Below, piece by piece: positions 45,448 through 59,204 of a stretch of 64,000 nt of DNA. Location: NCBI GenBank assembly GCA_026168455.1, contig CM047427.1, positions 16,691,201-16,755,200 on the forward strand. Direction: 5' to 3'. Source of the stretch: Theocolax elegans (lineage: Eukaryota > Arthropoda > Insecta > Hymenoptera > Cerocephalidae). The position numbers and the translations under genes are program-made. Below the pieces are notes generated by a model. That model saw only the letters and a program-made list of their open reading frames with translations. It ran no database searches and was not told the DNA's origin. Numbering within the stretch: the stretch's first letter is position 1; every line of letters starts with the position of its first letter.

Positions 45448-48400
45448 TTAAGTGGTAATTAAATGTTGATGTACTGTTTTTCCGTTATGTAATAATTTGC
45501 TGCAATTCCTGTCCAGGCAACACATAATAAAATGAAATACTGAGAATTGTAGGTAGTCTATAGACGTTAAGTAAATAACTTTTCACTTCCTCCTGGTCAT
45601 CAATAAAAATGTTTTTTTTTCTTCAATTTTTAAATGTTGCATAACAGTATTCAAAATATATTTTTGATGATTTTTTAAAAGAATTTACTTTGACTTCTAA
45701 TTCAGTAAGTGTGCAACTTTTGTTATACGATATCGAAGTATCATCACTTTCTTCTATGTGTGTAGAATACGGGTAATTTGAATCATTTAAGAATATCCAT
45801 GTAATTGTAAATTTTTATCATAATGTTAATGCAAGATTTTCACCTACCCTTTTGATCGTATTTGGGTGGTAAAAAAAGTGTTTGTATTTTTCGAATAAAT
45901 CTTTTGCATTAATGGGATGTGAAAATACAATATATGCAAATAATTCACAAAGAGCAGTAGGAAATTGTAATTGTGATGCTGCTTCCAAACATCTATCCCA
46001 CTCTTTATCTTCATTCACCAAATGTCTAGCTACAGAAGCTTCATAAAATGTAGAATAAATTATACCATCCACACAGTACGTAAATCCTGAAATGATGATG
46101 CTCCTTTTACATGTAAAAGTAATAATCTTATAAAATATCGTTCACGATCTTTTGGATTCACCAAATACATTCTGCTTAATATAGGTTTATTTGTTTTTTT
46201 TCTTTCATTCCATTTTTTGAATTATTATCAACTACTAATTTAATGGTATTTCGAACTATAAATAATTTCGTGCATCAGAATCGATTTGATTTAATTTAAA
46301 GTATGCTGTTAATGTAGTTTCTACATTTTTTTTTAATATTTCTTTTTCTTTCCCTTCTTTAAAATATACTTCTTGTTCATCTTGATTGTGAATAGCTAAT
46401 CTTATTATGGTATGTGAAAGTTCATGTAAGGGGTATTCTAATAGTCTGTGCATAGCTTCTGGTGGACATAAATATCTTGTATTAATATACTGCTTAATTT
46501 CATCATATTCGTATTCATTGTTTTCGTTGTCTTCATTATTAGTTAAATTAGAATTGTCTTTTAATTTGATGCCTGCATTACGTATTTCATATACGTACAG
46601 TCATGTCCTTTATAACAATATAACAATATTTATAAAATTATAACAATATTTGAATAAGTATTTTATGCATTGTACTGTTGAACATACTTCGACATTAATG
46701 TGACAATTAAATTTTAACAGTAAATAAGGATTATATGGAACAACAAAACAATTATCAGCTGCTCTATTGTAATATTTACCTTTATAATTGATTTTTTTGC
46801 CATCATTTCTTTGCATATACGATGGATATCCTGATGAATTAAAAAGTTGTTTTATTATTATATCTTTTTAAAAAATTCTTCTTACATTTTTTTGTCACTT
46901 TTTCCATGCAAGGTGAACTTATGTTTTGTTCTCCACACAGGTCCGTGAATCATAAACTGTTTTTACAATATTATACAACCGTGGATACATATCTTCATTT
47001 GGAATTTCTGCATTTATGAGTGCATCAACTTTTCTGGAGTATTGATTTTATAATTCTTATCTAAGAATAATAGCATATGCATGTGAGGAAGTCCACGTTT
47101 TTGAAATTCCGATAACATAGGTGTGAGCGATACAGTTTCCTAAAACACCTTGTTTAACTACCAATTCTTTAAATTATTTTACTTTTTGATGAAACACTTT
47201 AACTACTAAATCTGGTCTATCAATTGCATTTTCATATTTTTCTAAATTTTCAGTTATTTCTTTACAATTTGGATTACATGTCATAGTAATAAATAAGTCA
47301 GGTTTTCCGTAACGATTTACTAGACTCATTGAGTCAATATAATTTTGTTTTAAAAATCTTGAACTCCCAACAAAATTTGATGGCAAAATAAACATTTTTC
47401 CAATCTTTACATTTTCAGATTCTTTTTTTCTATGTAAATAATCCATTACGCTTTTATAATAATCGCTTCTTAAAATATCTTGGTTTTTCTTTATAAAATA
47501 TAATCTTGATTGTTCAACTTTACAAATGCATCAATTGTAAACTGTTGAGAAACTTTTCCCATATTAAGGTATGAATTAAATCCATTTCTCATAGAAAGTC
47601 TGTAATTATAAAATTGCAAACATGAAATATTGTTTTTCTTATATTTGCATTTCATATTAGGCATCCATCCATATTCTCCATTTGGATAAATAAGTGGGGT
47701 ATGTCATTGGATCAGTGTGTTTACTTATTAAAGGAATACTAATTGGATTGTCATATTTTGAATATATCCCGCTCTGAAGTAGGCAGTCCATTTTTTCCTA
47801 CAATACCATTGCAACTTCATTACAAGTAGCTTCATTATATATATTTGTATCTAATTTTTCATTTCGTTTTATACACATGGTAACTGTTTGCGGTATAGTA
47901 CCACTTTTAGTACACCGTTCTAATTCTTCTTTTTCTACCTCATACATCATTTTATAAGCTTTAGCATAAGGATTAACATTTCTAATTAAGATATCTAATT
48001 TATTTAACAATTCTAATTTTTGTATCTAAATTATTTTAAAACTTTTTCTTTCAGCTGTAGCTAATTCATTATCTATACATATAATTGTCCATATTTCCGA
48101 GCCTCACTTTCATTTGGGATGTAAAGCAAAAACATTGTGATATATTTGACCACAAATTCTTATAATTTGCGGTCCACTGCTAGATAACTTGTCATAATTA
48201 GCTCCAAAGCTTGCAAAAGCTAAAGCATTATTATATATTCGAATATTTTTGCGAAAATTAAGACTATCTTCTGATGTACCTGTAGCTAATTGCTTTAATT
48301 TGTCTGGATAAGCAGGAATTGTTGGCAACATCTACGTTTCCCTTGTGACAACAATTAGAAAATTCTTTACCTTTTGTATATTCAAAAGCAAAATGCTTAG

Positions 48401-49516
48401 CATTGCAATGTTTACAAGTTTCAGACATATAACCCAAATTGTTTTCGATAATTATTTTCTCATCAAAATCTATATTTGCTATTCCACTTATTATTTTGGA
48501 TTTACTGAATAATTTTAGAATTTGTTCATTTTTAATCAAGATACGATCTTTTAATACTTTCAAATTTTTATCTTTTTTTGTGATAATTGATTCGTCATAT
48601 ACGTTATAAACTTTTCCATCGTCAATTTTTAATTTTTTAAGTAATATGATTGGCATTTCCATGTCTTTTACACTTTGCATACATTTGCGCCTTTTTAAAT
48701 TCTAGTTAAAACGACTTGTATTAATTTATCGATATCTTGTTTTTTATTCTTGTTTAATAAATTTCTTTTCAATTTTTATTTTCTTTTTTATTACATTGGT
48801 CAGTGTCGCCATTATAATAAGCTTCTTTTCTCGTTCATTTTTTATTTCGTCACTATTCATTGTTTGTCTTTTCAACATAGTTCGCTGTTTCCCTCTTTAG
48901 TTGTTTTCCTTCTATTTTTCCATCATTAGTATTTTACTCCTTATATAAGCTTCTTTTTTCGCAATGCTTCTTTTTCTCGATTAGTTTTTATTTCACCATT
49001 ATTCATTGTTTGTCTTTCAACATGGTTTGCTGTTCCTTTTTTAGTTGCTTTTCTTCTGTATCATTTAATTGTTTATTTTTATTTTCCTCGACAAAATGAC
49101 TATAACTTGGGATTTCATAATCTATTTCCATTGGAGTAATAGAATCAACGCAAACGATTTATCTGTATTATATACGTTTATTATTTTTTGTTGTTCAGAA
49201 ATTAATTTTGTTGAAAATTTTGTTCTGTTTTTCATTTCATCTGCATTGAAATTTAATTCGTTTACATTAAAATTATAACTACGAATGAAGTTTTTTTGAT
49301 TGGTATTGTTGAAACATTATAGTTCATACTTTGTAAAATAGGAAACATCGTAATATTACGTGTTTCATATATTTTTAGTAAATGTAAACGCATTTGGGAA
49401 ATATCGAAGTTTAAATTGCATGGACATAAATTAAATACAATAGAGACAGCAAAAGCTATAGCGAAAATTCCACAATCATAGCTATTACTTTGAAATTGTA
49501 CTGTTTCATGAAACAC
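45448..49516 (-). pseudogene. H2 Helitron segment D: Ulp1 end to Walker A half
   Basis: On minus: Ulp1 C-terminal part from TVQFQSNSYDCGIFA (49516), linker, Cys/His region (48680-48264), FASFGANYDKLSSSGPQI, SERD/HTDPMT region, Rep with FILPSNFVGSS, CNPN, GLPHMHML near 47090 and YLFKYCY near 46650, linker (46453-45818), and a Walker A half ending at the TTAA element (45448). Frames break often through 1-nt indels in homopolymers. Near 46620 a short TATAACAATAT duplication follows YLFKYCY. Substitutions tie D to copy B (54895-56905) rather than copy C. Confidence 0.7.
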
Positions 49517-51559
49517 TTTAACTACTAAATCTGGTCTATCATTGCATTTTCATATTTTTCTAAATTTTCAGTTATTTCTTTCAATTTGGATTACATGTCA
49601 TAGTAATAAATAAGTCAGGTTTTCCGTAACGATTTACTAGACTCATTGAGTCAATATAATTTTGTTTTAAAAATCTTGAACTCCCAACAAAATTTGATGG
49701 CAAAATAAACATTTTTCCAATCTTTACATTTTCAGATTCTTTTTTTCTATGTAAATAATCCATTACGCCTTTATAATAATCGCTTCTTAAAATATCTTGG
49801 TTTTTCTTTATAAAATATAATCTTGATTGTTCAACTTTTACAAATGCATCAATTGTAAACTGTTGAGAAACTTTTCCCATATTAAGGTATGAATTAAATC
49901 CATTTCTCATAGAAAGTCTGTAATTATAAAATTGCAAACATGAAATATTGTTTTTCTTATATTTGCATTTCATATTAGGCATCCATCCATATCCTCCATT
50001 TGGATAAATAAGTGGGTATGTCATTGGATCAGTGTGTTTACTTATTAAAGGAATACTAATTGGATTGTCATATTTTGAATATATCCCGCTCTGAAGTAGG
50101 CAGTCCATTTTTTCCTACAAATACCATTGCAACTTCATTACAAGTAGCTTCATTATATATATTTTTATCTAATTTTTCATTTCGTTTTATACACATGGTA
50201 ACTGTTTGCGGTATAGTACCACTTTTAGCACACCGTTCTAATTCTTCTTTTTCTACCTCATACATCATTTTATAAGCTTTAGCATAAGGATTAACATTTC
50301 TAATTAAGCTATCTAATTTACTTAACAATTCTAATTTTGTATCTAAATTATTTTTAAAACTTTTTCTTTCAGCTGTAGCTAATTCATTATCTAGAACATA
50401 TAATTGTCCATATTTCCGAGCCTCACTTTCATTTGGATGTAAAGCAAAAACATTGTGATATATTTGACCACAAATTCTTATAATTTGCGGTCCACTGCTA
50501 GATAACTTGTCATAATTAGCTCCAAAGCTTGCAAAAGCTAAAGCATTATTATATATTCGAATATTTTTGCGAAAATTAAGACTATCTTCTGATGTACCTG
50601 TAGCTAATTGCTTTAATTTTCTGGATAAGCAGGAATTGTTGGCAACTCTACGTTTCCCTTGTGACAACAATTAGAAAATTCTTTACCTTTTGTATATTCA
50701 AAAGCAAAATGCTTAGCATTGCAATGTTTACAAGTTTCAGACATATAACCCAAATTGTTTTCGATAATTATTTTCTCATCAAAATCTATATTTGCTATTC
50801 CACCTATTATTTTGGATTTACTGAATAATTTTAGATTTTGTTCATTTTTAATCAAGATACGATCTTTTAATACTTTCAAATTTTTATCTTTTTTTGTGAT
50901 AATTGGTTCGTCATATACGTTATAAACTTTTCCATCGTCAATTTTTAATTTTTTAAGTAATATGATTGGCATTTCCATGTCTTTTACACTTTGCATACAT
51001 TTGCGCCTTTTTAAATTCTTATTTAAACGGACTTGTATTAATTTATCGATATCTTTTTTTTTATTCTTGTTTAATAAATTTCTTTTCAATTTTTATTTTC
51101 TTTTTTAAAAACATTTATTTCTTAAAATTAACTTGTTCGTTGAACTTTTCACCAATAAATTTTTAATTCAATTAAATTACTCTTTGAACAAAAAAAAACA
51201 ATTTTTAATTGTCGACTATCTGGAAATAATCTATTGATATAAATTTTATGTTCATCTTGCAAATATTTAGCATTCAAACTATCATAAATGTGTATCGTTC
51301 CATTATTGTAATACATACAAATCCAATGCCCTTTTTCATAATTTCCAGAAAATAATAATTGAATGTATTTTTTATTCAATGGAACCGAGTTAATATTATC
51401 CGGTTTTTGAACTAAAATAGTTGCTTGCATATTAAATGGAGTACATGATTTAAGAATGTTATTAAATTCTAATATGTGTTCATCATTCAACATAGAAGCA
51501 TCGCCGCTATATGATCCAGTTCCTTTTACAATTAATTTTTGTTCTTCTGTCAAACCCAT
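49517..51559 (-). pseudogene. H2 Helitron segment C, partial and rearranged
   Basis: On minus: Ulp1 N-terminal part from MGLTEEQKL (51559) to RQLKIVF (about 51190), then about 85 bp of pogo-element intron (51190-51106), then linker end NLLNKNKKKDIDKL, Cys/His region (51089-50613), FASFGANYDKL region (50670-50068) and Rep N-part (50108-49581), ending at KVFH (49517), where D's Ulp1 begins. The catalytic Cys of Ulp1 is missing. Longer clean frames than D. Confidence 0.7.
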
Positions 51560-52138
51560 TATAAAAATGGTTTATTCTACAAAATAATTCACTGTTATAA
51601 TAATAAACTTAATAATTTGTTTAAATTGATTAATAATTATTATAACTTTTTAATTTTTTTAAACGATTATTTTAAATTTTGTATAAATACTTTTTTGTAA
51701 AGCTGAAAAAAGTGAAATATAAATTAGTAATAATAGTATTTATATAAAAATAGCTTTAACCAAAACGTCCCAAATTGTTTTTCCCGTTCAACTATCTGTT
51801 TCTTAAAGAAAAATTCAACAGTTCGATTCGAAAATATCATTTCTGATGAGTTTTTTCCGCTCTTTCGAAATTCGGCCATATTTGCGATATATGTAAGTGT
51901 TTTTATAATACAACTGCTTAAGCAAATCAAAATGCGATCAATACCTTATTCAGATCGTGCTAAATCGTTGGATTTGGAAGCATAAATGCTCATACTTAAC
52001 TGGTAATTTAATTAGTATAGTCTAATTCAAAATAGCGACCACTGAAGTAGCCATGTTTGAACATAAATTTAATAACAAAACTTTGAATTTTTTCTCAATA
52101 ACGATCCACTCTGCAGAAAATGGTATGCAACAAAAAGT
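51560..52138 (-). repeat. Helitron 5' leader duplicate (copy of 56906-57484)
   Basis: Near-identical over about 579 bp to 56906-57484, both directly upstream of an MGLTEEQKL start. The part next to the gene resembles the H1 leader (29600-29782). The duplication ends in the shared AAAAAGTA, after which 52139 enters pogo sequence and 57485 enters a foldback MITE. Confidence 0.75.
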
Positions 52139-54600
52139 AGCATACACAAGAATCACTGGCGACGAAAAAGAATGCCTTACTGGATTGTCACAGGTAACGC
52201 TGAAGGGCAGTTATCACCACCACTGAGTCTTTACTCCTTATGAAGGATGGATCCTAAATCTATAGCAGCTTCTGCACCAGCAGGCTGGGCTTTAGGTAGG
52301 TGTAAGAAAGGCTGGATGACTTAAGAAACTTTCTATGAGTATATACAGGTAAGCTGAGTATATATAATTTATTAAAATTTTAGAAATTTTTATTTGTGAT
52401 AATTGATGAAATCTCTTCGAACAAATATATTTTGAAGCCAAAAAAGCTTTTTAATTATTTATTTCCTTGGTATTATTGGGAATGTTTCAATACATTTATT
52501 TCTTAAAATTAACTTGTTCGCTGAACTTGTCACCAATAAATTTTTATTTCACTGAAATTGCCCTTCGTACAAAAAGAATAATTAACAATATGTATATTTA
52601 AATGTGATACTTATGATGGACTGATAAATATCTCTTCGAACAAATATATTTGAAGCTAAAAAAGCTTTTTAAGCATTTATTTTCTTTTTTAAAAACATTT
52701 ATTTCTTAAAATTAACTTGTTCGTTGAACTTTTCACCAATAAATTTTTAATTCAATTAATTACTCTTTGAACAAAAAAAAAACAATTTTTAACAATAGCA
52801 TGTTTAAATATGATTTTTTCTTACAATTAGAATTTTAGTTGAATGATTTATTGACTTAGAATATAGTTAAATATGATTAAATGTATCCATTTGCATTATC
52901 TGTTTATTTATAATTAGTGTTTAAAAATTATATTTTACAGGAACTTTCTACCCATGGTGCGTCAGCAACGAAATTCCATTCCCTGTTATACTGTTTGTTG
53001 ATGGTCATTCTAGTCATTTAACACTACCTTTAAGTAATTTTTGTAAAGATCACCAAATCGAATTGATTTCTCTTTACCCAAACGCTACCCATTTACTTCA
53101 ACCTATGGATGTAGCGTTTTTTCGACCATTAAAAGTAAGTTGGAGTAAAGTTGTATTACGATATAGGATGGAAAATTATGGGGTCTCAGTCAGCAAATGT
53201 AATTTTGCTCCATTATTTAAAGAAGCACTGGACATGCTTGACTCTGCGAAAATTTTGAAAAAACGGTTTTAAGTGTACAGGATTACATCCTTTTAATCCA
53301 AATATAATTGATTATTCTAAACTTATTCAACAAAATAAAGAACCGATTAAGTTGTTGAACGTTCAGAAAATGACGAGATTGCATACACTGCACTGCATAT
53401 GGTCGAACAAAGAATTACATCAGAAAATCTCAAGCTATTCAAAGAGGCTGCATCATCTCGTTTCTGGAATGGAGCATCAAATCTCGAAGCCCTTTTTTAC
53501 CTTGGTTAGATTTGTCACATGGATCAGAAAATTTACATCATAACGTTAACCAAGATCCTGATAGTGTGACGGTACTTTAATTATATATTTATGTATATCA
53601 TTTTTTAATTTTTTAATTTGTATTTTATAATTTTATGTTTGTAATAACAGTATATTTTCCGACTCTTGCGATGGTATACTTAATGTTATGTTTCATTTAA
53701 TTAATTTTTCTTAGGAAATTGACAAAACTTTAGATGTTCAAGAGTGTAGCGTGCTGAATACTGAAAATTCTTGCCAATTAATAATAATAATTTAATCTTA
53801 AGTGACGAAGTTTAGATTTAAGTATCAATAAACAAGTTACCGATTTTTCTATTGAAATACCTATAGACAGTAGTACATGTTGGGTAGTCCATGAAGATGG
53901 TAGCATCGAACAAACACTAAATTTTACCGACGATAAACTGAACGAACTGACCAAACAGCATTAGATGATTCATCGATTCAAAGTCAATTTAGTTCATTAG
54001 GGGTATCGTCTGCTGTTGATGTAGAATCATTAGTGACTAAGAATCAAACAATATCACTTTCAAAAAATGAAACTTTGGAAATATCGACTAAAAATTGTTG
54101 AAGAATCGCTTGATGAAATTTCAGAAGAGTCACCATGTTTGACTCAACAAGATAATAGACAAACATCGCCTTCAGGATATAACAAACAAAAATTGTAAAG
54201 GTAAATATTGTTTATTTTACAAAATGCGTATTCATATAGCAGGTAAATTAAATTAACAATTATCAATTTATTTTAGATAAACAGAATATACCATTGTCTT
54301 TTAAGCAATGCTTATTTTGGCCAGAAGAGAAAAAAGATGAGAGAAAACGTAAAAAGAAAGTCTTATTGCCAGCTGTAACTACTTCTGAAAATTGGATTAA
54401 TTATCATCAAGAACTTGTGAATAATAAGAAGAAACTAATCGAAGAAAAAGAGTTCAAAAGAATGAAAGAATAAAAAAAATCAAAATTAAACAGGAAAAAG
54501 ACGAAGAAAAGAAAAAGGCGAGAGCATTAAAGATTAAAGCTAAAGAGAAAAAAATAAATAAAAAGAGCCAAAGTAAATAAAGCTTAAAACCAAATGTTTC
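52139..54600 (+). pseudogene. pogo/Tigger-like transposase, 5' truncated
   Basis: Exon-like blocks on +: 52139-52348 (RITGDEKECLTG, then in another frame EGQLSPPLSLYSYERM, APAGWALGRCKKGWMT, ending at a GT donor), 52941-53275 (VILFVDGHSSHLTLPL with a catalytic-type Asp, YPNATHLLQPMDVAFFRPLK), 53275-53580 (GLHPFNPNIIDYSKL) and 54275-54600 (FKQCLFWPEEKKDERKRKKK, basic tail). This matches the DDE_1 domain of pogo-like transposases. The N-terminal DNA-binding part is absent, and stops and slips occur throughout. It lies antisense in the rearranged Helitron. Confidence 0.7.
52385..52790. repeat. 200-bp tandem duplication in pogo intron
   Basis: Two diverged units share TCTTCGAACAAATATATTT, AAAAAAGCTTTTTAA and CTTAAAATTAACTTGTTCG, spaced about 200 bp. 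The second unit is the source of the 85-bp fragment found at 51106-51190. Confidence 0.7.
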
Positions 54601-54894
54601 TATTGTTAATGAAAGAAGAAAATAAAGTTAGAAGCATGTGACCCAAAGATAATAAATAAGAATATTTAATTATAAATCTAATGTTTGCAATACGAAAGTG
54701 ATATGTTATTACAAATGTTTCTATTTATTGTATAAGTTAAATATTAACTGTAATTTATATTTTAATAATATTTGTTATTCAATATAATTAAATAAAACTT
54801 CTGTACCGTTTATAACAATAATAAAATTTCAAAATTACTTATTTTTCAATTGATCAAGAATTAGGTCCCATTTGATCAATAACTACTTCCTTCT

Positions 54895-56905
54895 ATACAC
54901 ATGGTAACTGTTTGCGGTATAGTACCACTTTTAGTACACCGTTCTAATTCTTCTTTTTCTACCTCATACATCATTTTATAAGCTTTAGCATAAGGATTAA
55001 CATTTCTAATTAAGATATCTAATTTATTTAACAATTCTAATTTTGTATCTAAATTATTTTTAAAACTTTTTCTTTCAGCTGTAGCTAATTCATTATCTAT
55101 AACATATAATTGTCCATATTTCCGAGCCTCACTTTCATTTGGATGTAAAGCAAAAACATTGTGATATATTTGACCACAAATTCTTATAATTTGCGGTCCA
55201 CTGCTAGATAACTTGTCATAATTAGCTCCAAAGCTTGCAAAAGCTAAAGCATTATTATATATCGAATATTTTTGCGAAAATTAAGACTATCTTCTGATGT
55301 ACCTGTAGCTAATTGCTTTAATTTGTCTGGATAAGCAGGAATTGTTGGCAACTCTACGTTTCCCTTGTGACAACAATTAGAAAATTCTTTACCTTTTGTA
55401 TATTCAAAAGCAAAATGCTTAGCATTGCAATGTTTACAAGTTTCAGACATATAACCCAAATTGTTTTCGATAATTATTTTCTCATCAAAATCTATATTTG
55501 CTATTCCACTTATTATTTTGGATTTACTGAATAATTTTAGAATTTGTTCATTTTTAATCAAGATACGATCTTTTAATACTTTCAAATTTTTATCTTTTTT
55601 TGTGATAATTGATTCGTCATATACGTTATAAACTTTTCCATCGTCAATTTTTAATTTTTTAAGTAATATGATTGGCATTTCCATGTCTTTTACACTTTGC
55701 ATACATTTGCGCCTTTTTAAATTCTTATTTAAACGGACTTGTATTAATTTATCGATATCTTTTTTTTTATTCTTGTTTAATAAATTTCTTTTCAATTTTT
55801 TATTTTCTTTTTTATTACATTGGTCATTGTCGCCATTATAATAAGCTTCTTTTTCTCGTTCATTTTTTATTTCGTCACTATTCATTGTTTGTCTTTTCAA
55901 CATAGTTCGCTGTTTCCTCTTTAGTTGTTTTCCTTCTATTTTTCCATCATTAGTATTTTTACTCCTTATATAAGCTTCTTTTTTTCGCAATGCTTCTTTT
56001 TCTCGATTAGTTTTTATTTCACCATTATTCATTGTTTGTCTTTTCAACATGGTTTGCTGTTCCTTTTTTAGTTGCTTTTCTTCTGTATCATTTAATTGTT
56101 TATTTTTATTTTCTCGACAAAATGAACTATAACTTGGGATTTCATAATCTATTTCCATTGGAGTAATAGAATCAACGCAAACGATTTTATCTGTATTATA
56201 TACGTTTATTATTTTTTGTTGTTCAGAAATTAATTTTTGTTGAAAATTTTGTTCTGTTATTTTCATTTCATCTGCATTGAAATTTAATTCTTTTACATTA
56301 AAATTATAACTACGAATGAAGTTTTTTTTGATTGGTATTGTTGAAACATTATAGTTCATACTTTGTAAAATAGGAAACATCGTAATATTACGTGTTTCAT
56401 ATATTTTTAGTAAATGTAAACGCATTTAGGAAATATCGAAGTTTAAATTGCATGGACATAAATTAAATACAATAGAGACAGCAAAAGCTATAGCGAAAAT
56501 TCCACAATCATAGCTATTACTTTGAAATTGTACTGTTTCAAAAACAATTTTTAATTGTCGACTATCTGGAAATAATCTATTGATATAAATTTTATGTTCA
56601 TCTTGCAAATATTTAGCATTCAAACTATCATAAATGTGTATCGTTCCATTATTGTAATACATCCAAATCCAATGCCCTTTTTCATAATTTCCAGAAAATA
56701 ATAATTGAATGTATTTTTTATTCAATGGAACCGAGTTAATATTATCCGGTTTTTGAACTAAAATAGTTGCTTGCATATTAAATGGAGTACATGATTTAAG
56801 AATGTTATTAAATTCTAATATGTGTTCATCATTCAACATAGAAGCATCGCCGCTATATGATCCAGTTCCTTTTACAATTAATTTTTGTTCTTCTGTCAAA
56901 CCCAT
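54895..56905 (-). pseudogene. H2 Helitron segment B: Ulp1, linker and Cys/His region
   Basis: On minus, Ulp1 from MGLTEEQKLIVKGTGSY (56905) with GHWI, IYDSLN and SYDCGIFA, a single TAA at 56428-56426 replacing the Gln of ISQMRLH, then a 393-codon frame (56425-55244) through VDSITPMEIDYEI, two Lys-rich repeats, KDMEMPIILLKKLKIDDGK, LGYMSETCKHCNAKHFAFEY and FSNCCHKGNVELP, a slip at 55262, and on to SGTIPQTVTMCI, where it is cut by pogo sequence at about 54895. This is the cleanest evidence that protease, linker and Cys/His region form one polypeptide. Confidence 0.75.
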
Positions 56906-57484
56906 TATAAAAATGGTTTATTCTACAAAATAATTCACTGTTATAATAATAAACTTAATAATTTGTTTAAATTGATTAATAATTATTATAACTTTTTAAT
57001 TTTTTAAACGATTATTTTAAATTTTGTATAAATACTTTTTTGTAAAGCTGAAAAAAGTGAAATATAAATTAGTAATAATAGTATTTATATAAAAATAGCT
57101 TTAACCAAAACGTCCCAAATTGTTTTTCCCGTTCAACTATCTGTTTCTTAAAGAAAAATTCAACAGTTCGATTCGAAAATATCATTTCTGATGAGTTTTT
57201 TCCGCTCTTTCGAAATTCGGCCATATTTGCGATATATGTAAGTGTTTTTATAATACAACTGCTTAAGCAAATCAAAATGCGATCAATACCTTATTCAGAT
57301 CGTGCTAAATCGTTGGATTTGGAAGCATAAATGCTCATACTTCACTGGTAATTTAATTAGTATAGTCTAATTCAAAATAGCGACCACTGAAGTAGCCATG
57401 TTTGAACATAAATTTAATAACAAAACTTTGAATTTTTTCTCAATAACAATCCACTCTGCAGAAAATGGTATGCAACAAAAAGTA

Positions 57485-58143
57485 CTTACTAGGAGAGGCC
57501 ACGGCCTTTGGAAAACGGATTTTAATCAAACTCTGAGATATGCTTTGTAATACAAAAATATAAAGAAATCCATATTTCTAGACCTTAACGCGTTAATTTA
57601 CCAAAGTTGTAAGCTAATAAGGTAAATTTATAAATAAAATTACTTCTAATTTAATTGCTTATAACTCAAAAACAAATGAAGATAAACAATCAAACCAGGA
57701 AATATAAGACAATTGAGATCAAGTAGATATGGTTTAAAAAAAATAAGCTCAAATCGGTAAATTTGCGTCCAAGTTATAGAGAAAATAAGAAATAATAATA
57801 TTTTAATAGTAAATTTTGGGTAAATATTCTACTATTTCTTATTTTCTCTACAACTTTGAGGCAAATTGACCGATTTGAGCTTATTTCTTTTTAAACCATA
57901 TCTACTTGATCTCAATTGTCTTATACTTCCTGGTTTGATTGTTTATCTTCATTTGTTTTTGAGTTATAAGCAATTAAATTGGAAGTAATTTTATTTATAA
58001 ATTTACCTTATTAGCTTACAACTTTGGTAAATTAACGCGTTAGGGTCTAGAAGTCTGTATTTCTTTATATTTTTGTATTACAAAGCATATCTCAGAGTTT
58101 GGTTAAGATCCGTTTTCCAAAGGCCATGGCCTCTCCTAGTTAG
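57485..58143. mobile_element. Foldback MITE, family 3
   Basis: The left arm CTAGGAGAGGCCACGGCCTT is the inverted complement of the right arm end AAGGCCATGGCCTCTCCTAG. Arms are about 320 bp with roughly 95% identity and the centre near 57815. Non-coding. It directly abuts the duplicated Helitron leader, so it marks the right edge of the Helitron mosaic. Confidence 0.8.
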
Positions 58144-59204
58144 TTCAAAACAAAGTGATTTTTTCGATTTATAGTGAACAAACCATTTAATTTATTTAAT
58201 TGGCGACGTTTCGATGGAAGTCCTCCATCCTCATCAGGCTACACCTTTATTGAAACAATCATTTATTACACCAAGGTTTTACAACTTTGCAAGTTTATGT
58301 ATGCATACGTATAATTTTTTACTATTTGGTCAAGTTAATACACATACGTGACATATCGCAAAATTTCCATACTATCTCTGATATGTCGCTCTATAATCAA
58401 AGGCATAAGCAAGTAGCAAACATCAGAGTATGAATTTTCACTAAGATTGAGGTTATAAAACTTAGTTCACCTTTCTTCTTTGAATCAGCCATATATAACA
58501 TCATATTTCTGATCAATAAAGAAATAAATAAATAAATTAATTATTGAATACAGCACCCATAACACCAATTAAGCAAAAAATAGTCAAAGTTAATAAAAAT
58601 TTAAGAAATACAAAATTGTGTTAGTCATATCAAAGAGAGTTTGTAAAGCTATAATTCAAATTTTTGTGACCCGTCATTATACAAATAATGTGTCGCTTTG
58701 ACCAACTTTTCTTTTGAACCAATTGTGTGGACGAAAAGAAACAATTTATATCAAAAAGTACTCAAGATTAGTCAAAAAACATGCGTGTATTTTTTAAGAA
58801 TTTTTCGATGATTTAATTATGTTTATTTAATCATTTTTTAAAAATACAAAAAATATTTTGAAAAATTCGGTAAAATACAACACGTATTTTTTTACCAATA
58901 CTAAGCCCTTTTATAATTTATAACATTTTTTTATCAATTCTGAATATTTTTTGTTAAATAAAATGTTTTTGCAAAGTGTACCCTTATTAAATTATATTAT
59001 GGGCAAACATGGCTATTTTGGTGGCCACCATTTTAAATTTCGTTAAACTAACCTTTTTATCATTTAGTATAGGTGTATTCCACTAGATCGAACGATTTAG
59101 TAGTATCCGAATAAGGTTTCAAGCTCAGAAACAATATTACCTGTAAACATTTTTTAAATTTACGTATTTTATTTATTTAAAAAAATGTATTGCATAACCG
59201 GTTA
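58144..59204. other. No gene seen; repeat fragments
   Basis: Contains GGCGACGTTTCGATGGAAGT followed by CATCAGGCT near 58202, a motif common in insect repeats. The stretch 58990-59130 (GGGCAAACATGGCTATTTTG; CGATTTAGTAGTATCCGAAT) is a diverged inverted match to the Helitron leader at 51940-52060 and 57290-57400. Confidence 0.45.

Noticed and set aside
58196..58245. Penelope-like or other retroelement end, from the GACGTTTCGATGG...CATCAGG motif
   Set aside because: The motif occurs in several insect repeat types, and no reverse transcriptase or GIY-YIG coding is nearby.
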